Assembly: GCA_900544305.1 (NCBI GenBank)
Contig: UQUV01000034.1
Location: 1-30,723 of the forward strand
Direction: 5' to 3'
DNA: 30,723 nucleotides
Source of the DNA: an uncultured Porphyromonadaceae bacterium
GTDB lineage: Bacteria > Bacteroidota > Bacteroidia > Bacteroidales > Muribaculaceae
In this document: in pieces, positions 1-7,894 of the stretch
Layout: each line of letters begins with the position of its first letter
How positions within the stretch are numbered: position 1 is the first letter of the stretch
Made by a program: the position numbers and the translations under genes
Notes under the pieces: generated by a model
What the model was told of the DNA's origin: nothing
The model's input: the letters and a program-made list of their open reading frames with translations, nothing else
Databases searched by the model: none

Positions 1-341
1 GTGAACCGAATTTATTTAATTTTTAACCTTGTCCATTTTTAGTGGACAGTAGTGACTCTATTTCGGTGTTTAACAGGATTCGTTTTTTATGTCTTTAGTG
101 TTTGTATTTTGGGGTTTCTGATTGAGAGGTGTGTGTTAATGCACTGTCTATTTTGATGTTTTTTATGGCAAAATAGGTTTAGATAGGTTTATTATGTGTT
201 AAAATATATTGAATGGGGGGGGTAAAAATATTCATGTTATATTTGCGAATGTGAAAACTTGTTTAAAATAGAACGGGTTCTGCTGTTTTAAATAAGTGGG
301 AAATAATAAAAACAGAACTCTGTAATAAAATTTTAATATCT
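1..341. other. Intergenic region, no gene seen
   Basis: No credible coding sequence is visible on either strand. The stretch is AT-rich. It contains a small hairpin at 29-49 (arms TGTCCA and TGGACA), a run of eight G at 215-222 and a possible -7 box at 238-245. It is the upstream region of the lipoprotein gene that starts at 342. Because the window begins here, whether it belongs to the 3' side of another gene or to an insertion element cannot be told. Confidence 0.6.
238..245 (+). promoter_or_regulatory. Possible -7 box for the 342 operon
   Basis: TATATTTG fits the Bacteroidota -7 consensus TAnnTTTG and lies about 95 bases before the first start codon of the left gene cluster. No TTTG occurs 20 bases upstream. 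The nearest TTG (209-211) is 26 bases away, separated by the G8 run. The call is therefore weak. Confidence 0.25.
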
Positions 342-989
342 ATGAATAAGTATTCAGTATTATTGGTCAGTGTCGCTTTTTGTTTTGTTTCTTGTAAATC
401 TGCACAAAGAGTAAGTAACAATCAAACTTATCAACCGCAACCACAGCCGCAGAATTCTGTGGTCAATGAAGAAAGAGGTCAGCAGCTGGAACAGGATATT
501 TGTGAGATTTTGCAAGAGGAAAAACCAGGATTAAGAGCCGTAGGTAATGCCCAGCATTTCAAGCTGTCAACAGCAAAAAATATGGCAGCGTTGCAGGCTA
601 GGGCTGAACTAGCTGCTGCATTGGAAACAATGATTATAAATGCAATGCGTGACGGTACAACTCAGGATCAGCAGTATGCAGGTGATAATCAACAAGGTAA
701 AAGCGTTACAGATGGGCTTGGCGTCTCTGAACAGGACCTTAAAGCTTTGGCTAATGGCATCGTGAAGAATACTGTAATTATAAAAACTTCAACTTATTTG
801 AAATCAAATAGACAATACAATGTATATGTATGTGTAGAGTATTCTGATGGACCGAAGCAGATTGCAAAAGAAACTGTTTCGAAAATAAAACAAATGATAC
901 CAGAGGATAAGAAAGCAGAATTGAATAGTCGTTTAGATAGATTAAACCAAAATATAGAGGACTCTTTGTCTCGAGTGACTAACGAATAA
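342..989 (+). CDS. LPP20-like lipoprotein
   Basis: A 215-residue exported lipoprotein: a hydrophobic leader runs to a lipobox ending in Cys18 (VSC), so the mature protein should be anchored in a membrane by its N-terminus. A Q/P-rich linker (about residues 28-40) precedes a compact domain. This domain has the Ala-rich helix 'AALQARAELAAAL' (about residues 83-95), recalling LPP20/FlgP-type lipoproteins, and a later strand-rich part with 'YNVYVCVEY'. The C-terminus is charged and probably helical. It is followed after 6 bases by the DUF5683-like gene, so the two are almost certainly co-transcribed. LPP20-type proteins often act with other envelope lipoproteins. The specific role here is unknown, and the family call is by resemblance only. 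Confidence 0.7.
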   Translation: MNKYSVLLVSVAFCFVSCKSAQRVSNNQTYQPQPQPQNSVVNEERGQQLEQDICEILQEEKPGLRAVGNAQHFKLSTAKNMAALQARAELAAALETMIINAMRDGTTQDQQYAGDNQQGKSVTDGLGVSEQDLKALANGIVKNTVIIKTSTYLKSNRQYNVYVCVEYSDGPKQIAKETVSKIKQMIPEDKKAELNSRLDRLNQNIEDSLSRVTNE

Positions 990-995
990 TTTGTT

Positions 996-1871
996 ATGAT
1001 ACGTATCGTTGTTGTTTTAATTTCTTTGCTGTTTGCTGTTTCAGATGTATTGTATGCCCAAACGGCAAAGAAATTAAAGCCTAAATGGATAACGGAAACT
1101 CCTCGTCCGACAAATTCGACATATCGTTTTTATGTTACATATGTTGATAATGGAGAAACCGTTAATGGTGCCCGCATGTTGTCGAAATCAGAACTTTACA
1201 AGCTTGTGGAAAAGGCGGAGTCAATCACTGTCACTGAAGATTTTGAAACTAAAAGTTTGCAGCAGACTTCACAAAGAGGTGTGAATGAGCGGACAAATGA
1301 AATCTATAGCATGCAGATTCAGTCGGAAGGTGAGGATGTAAGCTTACATTATATAAAACTTGATGAATATTGGTGTGAGAGTTATGACGGTGGAATGCTC
1401 CGATTGGAATTTTATACGCTATATGCTGTGGCATGTCCGAATGTCGTCCCGCAATTTGATGACTTTTATTTCACGGACAAATATGGAGCAAGCGCGATGG
1501 TTCGTTCTTTGGTTCCTGGATGGGGACAGATTTATAAGGGCAGTGCGGTAAAAGGGTATTCGATTCTTGGCGGAGAAGCAGCATGTGTTGCTGGAATTAT
1601 CTGGTGTGAGAATCAAAGAGCATCTTACTATAAAAAAATGAAAGAACAACCCAAATTTGCCCAGACTTACAATACAAAATCTGATAATTGGGAGAATGGT
1701 CGAAATGTTTGTATTGGGGCAGCTGCGGCATTGTATGTTTACAACTTGATTGACGCTGTTGCTGCTAAAGGGGCTCGCAGAGTTGTTGTCAAAAGGAATA
1801 GTGCAAATATGACATTTGTTCCTATGATTGATAATGAGAGTGCTGGTTTGTCGTTTATCTGGAAATTTTAG
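996..1871 (+). CDS. DUF5683-like envelope protein
   Basis: A 291-residue protein with an N-terminal signal peptide (about residues 1-22). It has a middle extracytoplasmic region with no motif I recognise and a C-terminal membrane part. The segment 'SLVPGWGQIYKG' (about residues 171-182), followed by a hydrophobic Gly/Ala stretch and a second hydrophobic helix near residues 236-252, is the hallmark arrangement of DUF5683-type Bacteroidota proteins. These are small membrane proteins of unknown function. It starts 6 bases after the LPP20-like gene and probably works with it. The gene ends 139 bases before the next one, with no clear terminator between. The function is not known and none is assigned. 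Confidence 0.7.
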   Translation: MIRIVVVLISLLFAVSDVLYAQTAKKLKPKWITETPRPTNSTYRFYVTYVDNGETVNGARMLSKSELYKLVEKAESITVTEDFETKSLQQTSQRGVNERTNEIYSMQIQSEGEDVSLHYIKLDEYWCESYDGGMLRLEFYTLYAVACPNVVPQFDDFYFTDKYGASAMVRSLVPGWGQIYKGSAVKGYSILGGEAACVAGIIWCENQRASYYKKMKEQPKFAQTYNTKSDNWENGRNVCIGAAAALYVYNLIDAVAAKGARRVVVKRNSANMTFVPMIDNESAGLSFIWKF

Positions 1872-2010
1872 ATTTTTATTATAAAAAGAATGGGATTTGT
1901 TTTCAATTTAGGGCACAGAAAAATATATGTCTGTCTCGAATCAGCATGGAGTTTGCACAAATGTCTGTGTGTCAAATTGGATTCATCTCAATAAACAAAC
2001 TTAAACAATT

Positions 2011-3600
2011 ATGAAATCAAAATTAAATTTTTTGGTGTTGGTCTTTTGTTCTGCCATGTTGTTTTGGAGTTGTACGAAAGACGAAGTTGTTATGACCGCT
2101 GAAATTCGCGGCTTTGTTACAGACTATACAAATTCGAATATTCCAATCGCCGGGGCTTCGGTTTCCATTAGCTCTCTAGGAATAACCAAGACGACGGGAA
2201 GTGACGGGAGTTATGAATTTAAAGATATAGAACCTGGAGCGTATACTGTTCAAGTGATGGCCAATGGTTATCAGACTACAACCAAGCAGACTACGGTTTA
2301 TGCCGGGCAATCGTCAACCTTGGATTTTCAATTGAGTCCGTCTGCAGCCAACGTAGAGGTTGCACCCCAAATGCTTAGTTTTGGTCCGCAGAATGACCAA
2401 CTATCATTTGTAATAACGAACAAAGGAAACAGTTCTTTACAATATAGTATTTCGGAATATCCTAATTATTTGACAGTGAGTCCTTCTTCAGGTTCTGTCG
2501 CAGCAAAAGGGAAACAGACTGTAACAGTTTCTGTTAATAGAAATATGATAACTGAGGATGTGACAACTCAGTTGTTAGTGAATATTGGCAATGATTCCTA
2601 TCCGGTTAATATTAGTGTGAATTCACAGGAAGTTTCTCAAAAAGTAAGTGTGACTCCGTCGGTACTTGATTTTGGCACGTCATATACTGAGTTGCAGTTT
2701 TCTGTGAAGAATATCGGAACTGCTGGTGATTTGGTTTGGAATATATCTTCTCCTTCAGAAACTTGCCTTTCGGTTACTCCGATGTCAGCAACTACAACGA
2801 TGGGGAATTCGACACAAGTAACAGTTAAACTAGATCGTAGCAAACTTCTTGCAGATGATTTGCAGACATTTTTGACAATAAATGTTCCTGGTGGTTCAGT
2901 TTCTGTTCAAGTGCTTGCTAAAAAACAGGCAGAAGAAGGTGGTGAAACCCCGGACGGAGAAATCGTTGTAAAAGCTAACTTGTTGGCTTATTACACTTTT
3001 GATGACGGAACTTTGAAAGATTCATTTGAATATGGTTTGGACGGGCAGCTTTACAATGATCCGACATTTATCACTGATACACCAAATGGCAAAGGAAAGG
3101 CCGTATTTTTTAATGCGACAAAAGATCAATTCGGAGAAATTCCATATAATCCAGTCAAAGATAAATCTGTCTATTCTATAAGTTTGTGGATAAAAGATTT
3201 TGGTAGTGGTCCAATCTTTTCTTCTATAGGCAGTGAATATGTTGAAGGAGGATCTTTTTATATGAACGAAGAAAATGAATTTGTGTTTAAGACTAACGAA
3301 TATGATAGGAAAGTGGAATTTTCATATAAAGCAAACCAGATTCAGAGTGACAGTTGGCATATGTTGACTTTTGTAAGTAATAAAAATCAGGTGGATCTTT
3401 ATATTGATGGGGTGAAAGTAGATACTGGTACTGCTCCTTATTATTCAACAGATGGTTTGAAAGTGATGTTGGGTGGATCTACTGCAGACTATAGATATGG
3501 CATATCGTATAAATCTTCTTTGAAAATGGATAATTTGCGGATTTATGGTTCTGCATTAACAAGTAGTCAGATTATGGAAATTTATAATTCAGAAAAATAA
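2011..3600 (+). CDS. Surface lipoprotein: CarboxypepD_reg, two BACON, LamG-like
   Basis: A 529-residue lipoprotein (Cys21 after a hydrophobic leader). The residues after the Cys (TKDE) resemble the acidic signal that sends Bacteroidota lipoproteins to the cell surface. Domains in order: a carboxypeptidase-regulatory-like beta sandwich (about 28-112, with 'GSDGSYEFKDIEPG'); two BACON-like repeats (about 115-205 and 210-305), each beginning with a strand ending in FG and each with 'VTV' followed by a 'D/NR(S/N)xL/I' turn; and a LamG/concanavalin A-like jelly roll (about 325-529, 'YYTFDDG', 'ISLWIKDF', 'WHMLTFV'). This is a binding architecture with no catalytic residues evident; the ligand may be glycan or host material. 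The LamG part is paralogous to the gene 6 bases downstream. Confidence 0.8.
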   Translation: MKSKLNFLVLVFCSAMLFWSCTKDEVVMTAEIRGFVTDYTNSNIPIAGASVSISSLGITKTTGSDGSYEFKDIEPGAYTVQVMANGYQTTTKQTTVYAGQSSTLDFQLSPSAANVEVAPQMLSFGPQNDQLSFVITNKGNSSLQYSISEYPNYLTVSPSSGSVAAKGKQTVTVSVNRNMITEDVTTQLLVNIGNDSYPVNISVNSQEVSQKVSVTPSVLDFGTSYTELQFSVKNIGTAGDLVWNISSPSETCLSVTPMSATTTMGNSTQVTVKLDRSKLLADDLQTFLTINVPGGSVSVQVLAKKQAEEGGETPDGEIVVKANLLAYYTFDDGTLKDSFEYGLDGQLYNDPTFITDTPNGKGKAVFFNATKDQFGEIPYNPVKDKSVYSISLWIKDFGSGPIFSSIGSEYVEGGSFYMNEENEFVFKTNEYDRKVEFSYKANQIQSDSWHMLTFVSNKNQVDLYIDGVKVDTGTAPYYSTDGLKVMLGGSTADYRYGISYKSSLKMDNLRIYGSALTSSQIMEIYNSEK

Positions 3601-3606
3601 AGAAAG

Positions 3607-4374
3607 ATGAAAAAAAACAAAATTAATGCATTGATGCTTTGCTGTGTAATGTCTTTGTCTATGACATTTTATTCATGTGATATAGTTGATGATATTTTAG
3701 AAGATGTTGAAGAAAATACAGATGTACCGAAGCCTAATATTAATAATGGATTGGTGTATTATAGCACGTTTGATGATGGTTCGGCTATAAATGTTTTGTC
3801 AGGAGCTGATTTAAATGGTGTGTTTGTTAATAATCCTGATATTATAACAGATACTCCTAATGGCAAAGGAAAGGCTGTTTTAATTAATTCTCTTAAGAAT
3901 CAGTGGATGACTATTCCTGGAGATCCGTTGCATAAACAATATGAAAATTTTGCAATATCCTTCTGGATAAAGGATTTTTCTGTGGGCAATATCATATTGG
4001 CCTTAGATAATGGAAGAATAGTAGGTCCAACAATTTCTGCAAATGGTGACAATTTTTTCAATGTGGAAATCCAACATTCGTTATTGAAGGATGTTGAATT
4101 TGGCGGATATTCTTATAATGCAATACAGGATGGAAAATGGCATCAGGTGGCGGTAAATGCAGTTACAACCGACGATGAGAGATACATGGAATTGTATGTT
4201 GATGGTCGAAGAGTTGATACGGCAAAATTCTATGCGTTCAATGTATATCTGCAGAAATTTCAAATAGGAAGCGATTCTGATGGGGTAAGTATCTTTAAGT
4301 TTGACAATATACGTTTCTATAATCGCTCTTTGACTTCTGAAGAAGCTAAGATGATTTACGATACGGAAAAATAA
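3607..4374 (+). CDS. LamG-like surface lipoprotein, paralogue of upstream gene
   Basis: A 255-residue lipoprotein (Cys24) with a strongly acidic stretch after the Cys (DIVDDILEDVEE), typical of surface-exported Bacteroidota lipoproteins. The rest (about 45-253) is a single LamG/ConA-like domain. It aligns by eye with the C-terminal domain of the preceding protein: both have a 'TFDDG' start, the identical string 'ITDTPNGKGKAV', then 'WIKDF', 'WHxxxxxxV', 'YVDG/YIDG' and 'xxDNxRxY'. It looks like a tandem duplicate that kept only the leader and the LamG domain. The spacing is 6 bases to the upstream gene, and a strong terminator hairpin follows. No enzymatic residues are apparent; a binding or adhesion role is inferred. 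Confidence 0.78.
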   Translation: MKKNKINALMLCCVMSLSMTFYSCDIVDDILEDVEENTDVPKPNINNGLVYYSTFDDGSAINVLSGADLNGVFVNNPDIITDTPNGKGKAVLINSLKNQWMTIPGDPLHKQYENFAISFWIKDFSVGNIILALDNGRIVGPTISANGDNFFNVEIQHSLLKDVEFGGYSYNAIQDGKWHQVAVNAVTTDDERYMELYVDGRRVDTAKFYAFNVYLQKFQIGSDSDGVSIFKFDNIRFYNRSLTSEEAKMIYDTEK

Positions 4375-4386
4375 TATACTAATCTC

Positions 4387-4427
4387 GCGTCTTAAATGTG
4401 TAATAAGTACATATTTAAGACGCTTTT
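4387..4427 (+). terminator. Rho-independent terminator
   Basis: An 11-base perfect stem (4387-4397 with 4413-4423) encloses a 15-base loop and is followed by TTTT. It lies just after the second LamG lipoprotein gene and 12 bases before the transglutaminase-like gene. It may end the 2011-4374 transcript or attenuate read-through. Confidence 0.75.
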
Positions 4428-4439
4428 AATCGGGACAGT

Positions 4440-5936
4440 ATGAAAAACCTTTTATTATTGGCCGTCTGTTTGTCTTCTTGTTTTTGTTTGTCGGCCCAGG
4501 AATCATTTGAAGAATATAAAAAACGTGTACAGCAGGATTTCTTGCAGATGAAAGAGCAACAAACTACCGACTTTGAGAATTATCGCCGTAGGGTGAATCT
4601 TGAATTTGCTGAGTATGTAGCAAAAAGTTGGGAGGAAATGAGGGCAATGAAGGGTGAAATGCCAAAGATGAAGCCAAAGCCGAAGGAACCAATTATATAT
4701 GAGGAGCCGAAAAAAGAACCTGAACGTCTGGAACCTATAGAAATTCCTGATGTTGCTGTCATCCCTCTTTCAGAGGTGCAAAAGCAGAATCCTCCAATCA
4801 AATTGCCAGAGATAAAAATCCCCAATATAGAAAAAGTCCGTTCGGATGTGGAGTGTATTGTTTTCGATTTTTTTGGTACACCTTGTTCTGTTCATTGGAC
4901 AAATGATATGAAATTCCAGTTAAAGGGAAACTCAGAAAAGGAGGTCGCTCGAGTTTTGAAAAATTTGGCGGAATCAAAGTATGAGTATATGTTGTATGAC
5001 TGTGTCAAAATTGTCTCCGATTTACAATTGAACGGATGGGGAATGCAGCAGTTTTGTTCTTCTCTTGCTGAAAGATTGGTCGGAAAAGGTGATGACGCTG
5101 TTGTATTGCAAACCTTTTTGTTGACACAATTAGGATATGATGCTCGCATTTGTCTGGTGGGTAATAAGTTGAAAATGATGGCTCCTGCAACTGTAGAGAT
5201 TGCAGCATATAGTTATATTACTTTGAATGGAAAGAAGTATTATATATGGGATGCCGATTTTAAAGGTGGTCAATCTATTTATTCATATAAGGAAAATATG
5301 AAGGATGCTACTCGTGCTCTGGATTTTGGGAATTGCTCCAGCATAAAGTTTGACTATAATCCAACTGAAATGCGGACTGTAAAATCGGAAAAATTTTCTA
5401 ATATTATGGCTACTGTTTCTGTAAATAGAAATCTAATTGATTTCTATGAAACAATGCCGATTTTCTTAAATGATGATTGGGTGATGTATGCGCGGGAACC
5501 GATGGAAAGTGTCGCTAAAGAATCATTGTTGGGACAGCTTAAGCCAATGCTTGTCGGACTTACTGAGAAAGACGCTGCTAATAAACTTCTTGATTTTGTG
5601 CAGACTGGTTTTGAGTATAAAACAGATGGAGACCAGTTTGGAAGGGAAAAACCGTTTTTTAAGGAGGAAATGTTTTTCTATCCTTATTGTGATTGCGAAG
5701 ACCGATCTTTCTTATTTAGTTACTTGATGGAGAAATTGTTGGGTTTGAAAACAGTATTAGTCTCAGCTCCAGGTCATGTTTTTGTGGCGGTCCATTTCAA
5801 TGATGATATAAAGGGGGATTGCATTGATGTGGAAGGGGACAAATATTTGATTTGTGATCCGACATATATCGGAAGTCATGTTGGAATGTGCATGCCGAGT
5901 TGTATGCATGCAAAATTTAAAATTTACCAGATATAG
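4440..5936 (+). CDS. Exported transglutaminase-like protein
   Basis: A 498-residue protein with a signal peptide (about 1-20, ending LSAQ). A charged, probably coiled-coil segment (about 22-72) comes next, then a Pro/Lys/Glu-rich linker (about 74-130), then a long C-terminal domain. Near the end lie the elements of a papain-like transglutaminase triad: Cys419 in 'CDCEDRS', His446 in 'APGHVFVAV' and Asp473 in 'ICDPTY'. Cys417 is an alternative nucleophile. Proteins of this fold act as proteases, amidases or cross-linkers, and the substrate here is unknown. An earlier segment (about 205-275) resembles a degenerate second copy ('LLTQLGYDARICLVGNKL', 'YYIWDADF') in which the first Cys is not obvious. 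It is preceded by a terminator and followed after 45 bases by the SH3 gene. Confidence 0.75.
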   Translation: MKNLLLLAVCLSSCFCLSAQESFEEYKKRVQQDFLQMKEQQTTDFENYRRRVNLEFAEYVAKSWEEMRAMKGEMPKMKPKPKEPIIYEEPKKEPERLEPIEIPDVAVIPLSEVQKQNPPIKLPEIKIPNIEKVRSDVECIVFDFFGTPCSVHWTNDMKFQLKGNSEKEVARVLKNLAESKYEYMLYDCVKIVSDLQLNGWGMQQFCSSLAERLVGKGDDAVVLQTFLLTQLGYDARICLVGNKLKMMAPATVEIAAYSYITLNGKKYYIWDADFKGGQSIYSYKENMKDATRALDFGNCSSIKFDYNPTEMRTVKSEKFSNIMATVSVNRNLIDFYETMPIFLNDDWVMYAREPMESVAKESLLGQLKPMLVGLTEKDAANKLLDFVQTGFEYKTDGDQFGREKPFFKEEMFFYPYCDCEDRSFLFSYLMEKLLGLKTVLVSAPGHVFVAVHFNDDIKGDCIDVEGDKYLICDPTYIGSHVGMCMPSCMHAKFKIYQI

Positions 5937-5981
5937 AGATTATTAAGCAATAATTGAAGTTTAATTTAAAAGGATTAAGTT

Positions 5982-6629
5982 ATGAAGAAAATGTTGGTGA
6001 TGCTAACTTGTTTATTAATGAGTGCATCAGTCGTTGCCGAGGATTATTCAATTCCTCAAAAGGTGGTTGTTATTTCCAAATCGAATGTGAATATACGGCA
6101 GTCACCGGATACGAAAGGTGAAGCACTTTACAAGGCAAGTAAGGGGACGCTGTTTGAGTTTGTGTCTCAGTCGGGCTCTTGGTATGAAGTGAAAGAAGCG
6201 TATACCGGAAAAACAGTATATGTGTCGGCTACAGTTTCAAAAGTTTTGGAGGGAGAAAAAGTGCCTCTTACAAAGGGTTGTACCAATTATGGTCCATCTG
6301 AAACCGATAATTATATTCATAAGGAAAGTAATTCGAAAAGTGAGGCTACAACATCGTTGGATTTTTACACAAATAAAGAAAAAGAAGACGGATATTTGTA
6401 TTTGAGATCGAGTTGGATGTATGCTGATGTATCTGGTCGTACCAACTCTATGGAGACTTTGTATCGGGGATACCAAAAAGGCTGGTATATGGTTTTTGAT
6501 TCAACGATTGACTATGAAGGAAATGTGACTCCTTTAGAAACTCCTATAATTTATTATGCTATTGGTTTTGGTGATCGGGTGACTTCTGAAGGGGTTGTAT
6601 ATACACTGGATAGCGGATTTACGTGGTAA
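5982..6629 (+). CDS. Exported bacterial SH3-domain protein
   Basis: A 215-residue exported protein. The signal peptide covers about residues 1-19 (cleavage after VVA). A bacterial SH3 (SH3b) domain follows at about 26-85, recognised by 'NVNIRQSPDTKGEALYKA' and 'WYEVKEAYTGKTVYVSA'. SH3b domains usually bind peptidoglycan or protein ligands in the periplasm. The C-terminal part (about 95-215) is not recognised. It sits 45 bases after the transglutaminase-like gene, and the pair ends at a strong terminator, so the two probably form one transcript. SH3b proteins next to papain-fold enzymes often act on cell-wall peptides, but here that is only an inference. Confidence 0.75.
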   Translation: MKKMLVMLTCLLMSASVVAEDYSIPQKVVVISKSNVNIRQSPDTKGEALYKASKGTLFEFVSQSGSWYEVKEAYTGKTVYVSATVSKVLEGEKVPLTKGCTNYGPSETDNYIHKESNSKSEATTSLDFYTNKEKEDGYLYLRSSWMYADVSGRTNSMETLYRGYQKGWYMVFDSTIDYEGNVTPLETPIIYYAIGFGDRVTSEGVVYTLDSGFTW

Positions 6630-6674
6630 AATAAGAATAGAACAGACAGAAATCGTTTTTCTGTAAAAGTTAAG

Positions 6675-6714
6675 AGACTGACTTGAGATCGAATCTTTAT
6701 GGTCAGTCTTTTTT
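6675..6714 (+). terminator. Rho-independent terminator of left cluster
   Basis: Arms AGACTGAC (6675-6682) and GTCAGTCT (6702-6709), with a 19-base loop, are followed by a T run to 6714. It lies 45 bases after the SH3 gene and closes the plus-strand cluster, facing the convergent dihydrouridine synthase gene. Confidence 0.85.
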
Positions 6715-6747
6715 GTTTAGTGGTTGAGTCAAGTCTCAATTTAGCTG

Positions 6748-7692
6748 TCATTCAGGCCTTGTTAGTAATGCCGTTGTGACGGCGGAGTCGTAGGCGGTGA
6801 GGGTCGGGGCTTTGAGGATGGCTTTGCGGAGCTTTTTGTCGAGGTCGGGAAGGAGGTATTTCCATGCGGTTTTCAGTTTTTGCAGTAGCTGGGCATCGCC
6901 GCCTTCGATGGTTTTACTGTACTGGTCGCGGATTTGTCGGAGCATGTCGGCTGTGCGGTTCAGCAGTTCCCGATTGTTCATCGTTTGTCCGTTACGGTAT
7001 TCGAGTGCCAAAGCCGGATTAGCAAGCAGTCCGCGCCCGAGCATGATGCCTTTCAGTTTGGGAAAACGGGTGTGAAGTTGGCGTATGTCTTCAAGTGTGC
7101 AAAGGTCGCCGTTATAGACAAGTGGCAGGCGGCATTCGTCGTAGAACAGTTGGAACATATCCAAATTGACGGTACCTTTATATTGTTGTTTTCCGATGCG
7201 CGGGTGCAGCGTGATGTGTTGCAGGGGAGAGTCGTTCAAAATGGGTAAGAGCTGCTGCCATTCGTTGGCCGATTGCCAGCCCAACCGCATTTTTGCCGTA
7301 AAACGGATTTCCGCATAATTTCGCATTTCATTTACAAGTGCTTCAATCTTGTCGGGATGCGGCAGTATGCCGGAACCTTTGCCTTTCAGTGCGACAGGCG
7401 GAAACGGACAGCCCCAATTGATGTCAATCTCGCGGTAGCCCAGGGCGACAAGATAGTCAGTGAGTCGTCGGAAATCTTCCGGCTCCGATGCCAGTATTTG
7501 CGGAACAAAGCAGCCGGTAGTGTCGGATTCCGGTTGGGTCTCGCGGCGGTCCTTGTTGCGGATTTCTCCTTTTTCCAAACGGACGAAAGGCGTATAGTAG
7601 GCATCGATGCCACCGAAAGCATTGTGGTGGGCATTGCGCCAGGCTGTTTCCGTATAGCCTTGCAAAGGTGCTGCGAAAATCTTTTCAAACAT
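6748..7692 (-). CDS. dus: tRNA-dihydrouridine synthase
   Basis: A 314-residue flavoenzyme that reduces specific uridines in the tRNA D-loop with FMN and NADPH. The N-terminal 'AAPLQGYT' is the FMN-binding start of the TIM barrel. 'INWGCPFPPV' (about 91-100) carries the catalytic Cys95, and 'FTAKMRLGW' and 'LMLGRGLLANP'-like segments follow in the family order. The reading frame is open up to 7749, but the Met at 7692 is chosen because it sits right before the conserved core. A promoter-like pair also lies between the two (7719-7750), which would leave the upstream start untranscribed. The family is clear; which Dus subtype and which uridine is modified are not. Confidence 0.93.
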   Translation of the reverse strand: MFEKIFAAPLQGYTETAWRNAHHNAFGGIDAYYTPFVRLEKGEIRNKDRRETQPESDTTGCFVPQILASEPEDFRRLTDYLVALGYREIDINWGCPFPPVALKGKGSGILPHPDKIEALVNEMRNYAEIRFTAKMRLGWQSANEWQQLLPILNDSPLQHITLHPRIGKQQYKGTVNLDMFQLFYDECRLPLVYNGDLCTLEDIRQLHTRFPKLKGIMLGRGLLANPALALEYRNGQTMNNRELLNRTADMLRQIRDQYSKTIEGGDAQLLQKLKTAWKYLLPDLDKKLRKAILKAPTLTAYDSAVTTALLTRPE

Positions 7693-7718
7693 AAATCGGA
7701 GAGAGTTGTAATTGCCGG

Positions 7719-7750
7719 TAAAGTTAGCCGTTGGATTCCCGATGTGCAAG
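7719..7750 (-). promoter_or_regulatory. Probable promoter of dus
   Basis: On the minus strand, CTTG (7750-7747), 20 bases, then TAACTTTA (7726-7719). This is 3/4 and 7/8 to the Bacteroidota consensus, with the same 20-base spacing as the exact matches elsewhere in the window. It supports the 7692 start of dus. Confidence 0.45.
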
Positions 7751-7783
7751 TTTCATCGGTGGAAATCCGCAGGGGTAGAAAAC

Positions 7784-7808
7784 AAAAAAAGCAACCGTTT
7801 CTGGTTGC
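7784..7808 (-). terminator. Terminator of tRNA-Thr
   Basis: The perfect stem GCAACC/GGTTGC (7803-7808 with 7791-7796) and a six-base loop are followed on the minus strand by seven T (7790-7784). It lies 8 bases after the tRNA 3' end and so terminates the tRNA transcript. Confidence 0.9.
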
Positions 7809-7815
7809 TTTCTTG

Positions 7816-7889
7816 AGCCTCTTGTCGGATTCGAACCAACGACCCCGAGATTACAAATCACGTGCTCTGGCCAACTGAGCTAAAGAGGC
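7816..7889 (-). tRNA. tRNA-Thr (anticodon TGT)
   Basis: A cloverleaf can be drawn in full. The acceptor stem GCCTCTT pairs with AAGAGGC over 7 bp, the D-arm starts GCTC, and the anticodon loop TTTGTAA carries TGT (reads ACA). The T-arm is GTTGG/CCGAC around TTCGAAT. The anticodon stem has one T-T mismatch. The discriminator base is T and CCA is not encoded. The gene has its own promoter and terminator. Confidence 0.95.
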
Positions 7890-7894
7890 GTTTT

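Noticed and set aside
29..49. Hairpin TGTCCA/TGGACA as a terminator or insertion-element end
   Set aside because: No T run follows, no transposase is present and no matching second end is seen in the window; the window starts too close to judge.
7693..7749. Upstream 19-codon extension of dus
   Set aside because: The extension has no family similarity and runs over the promoter-like sequence at 7719-7750.
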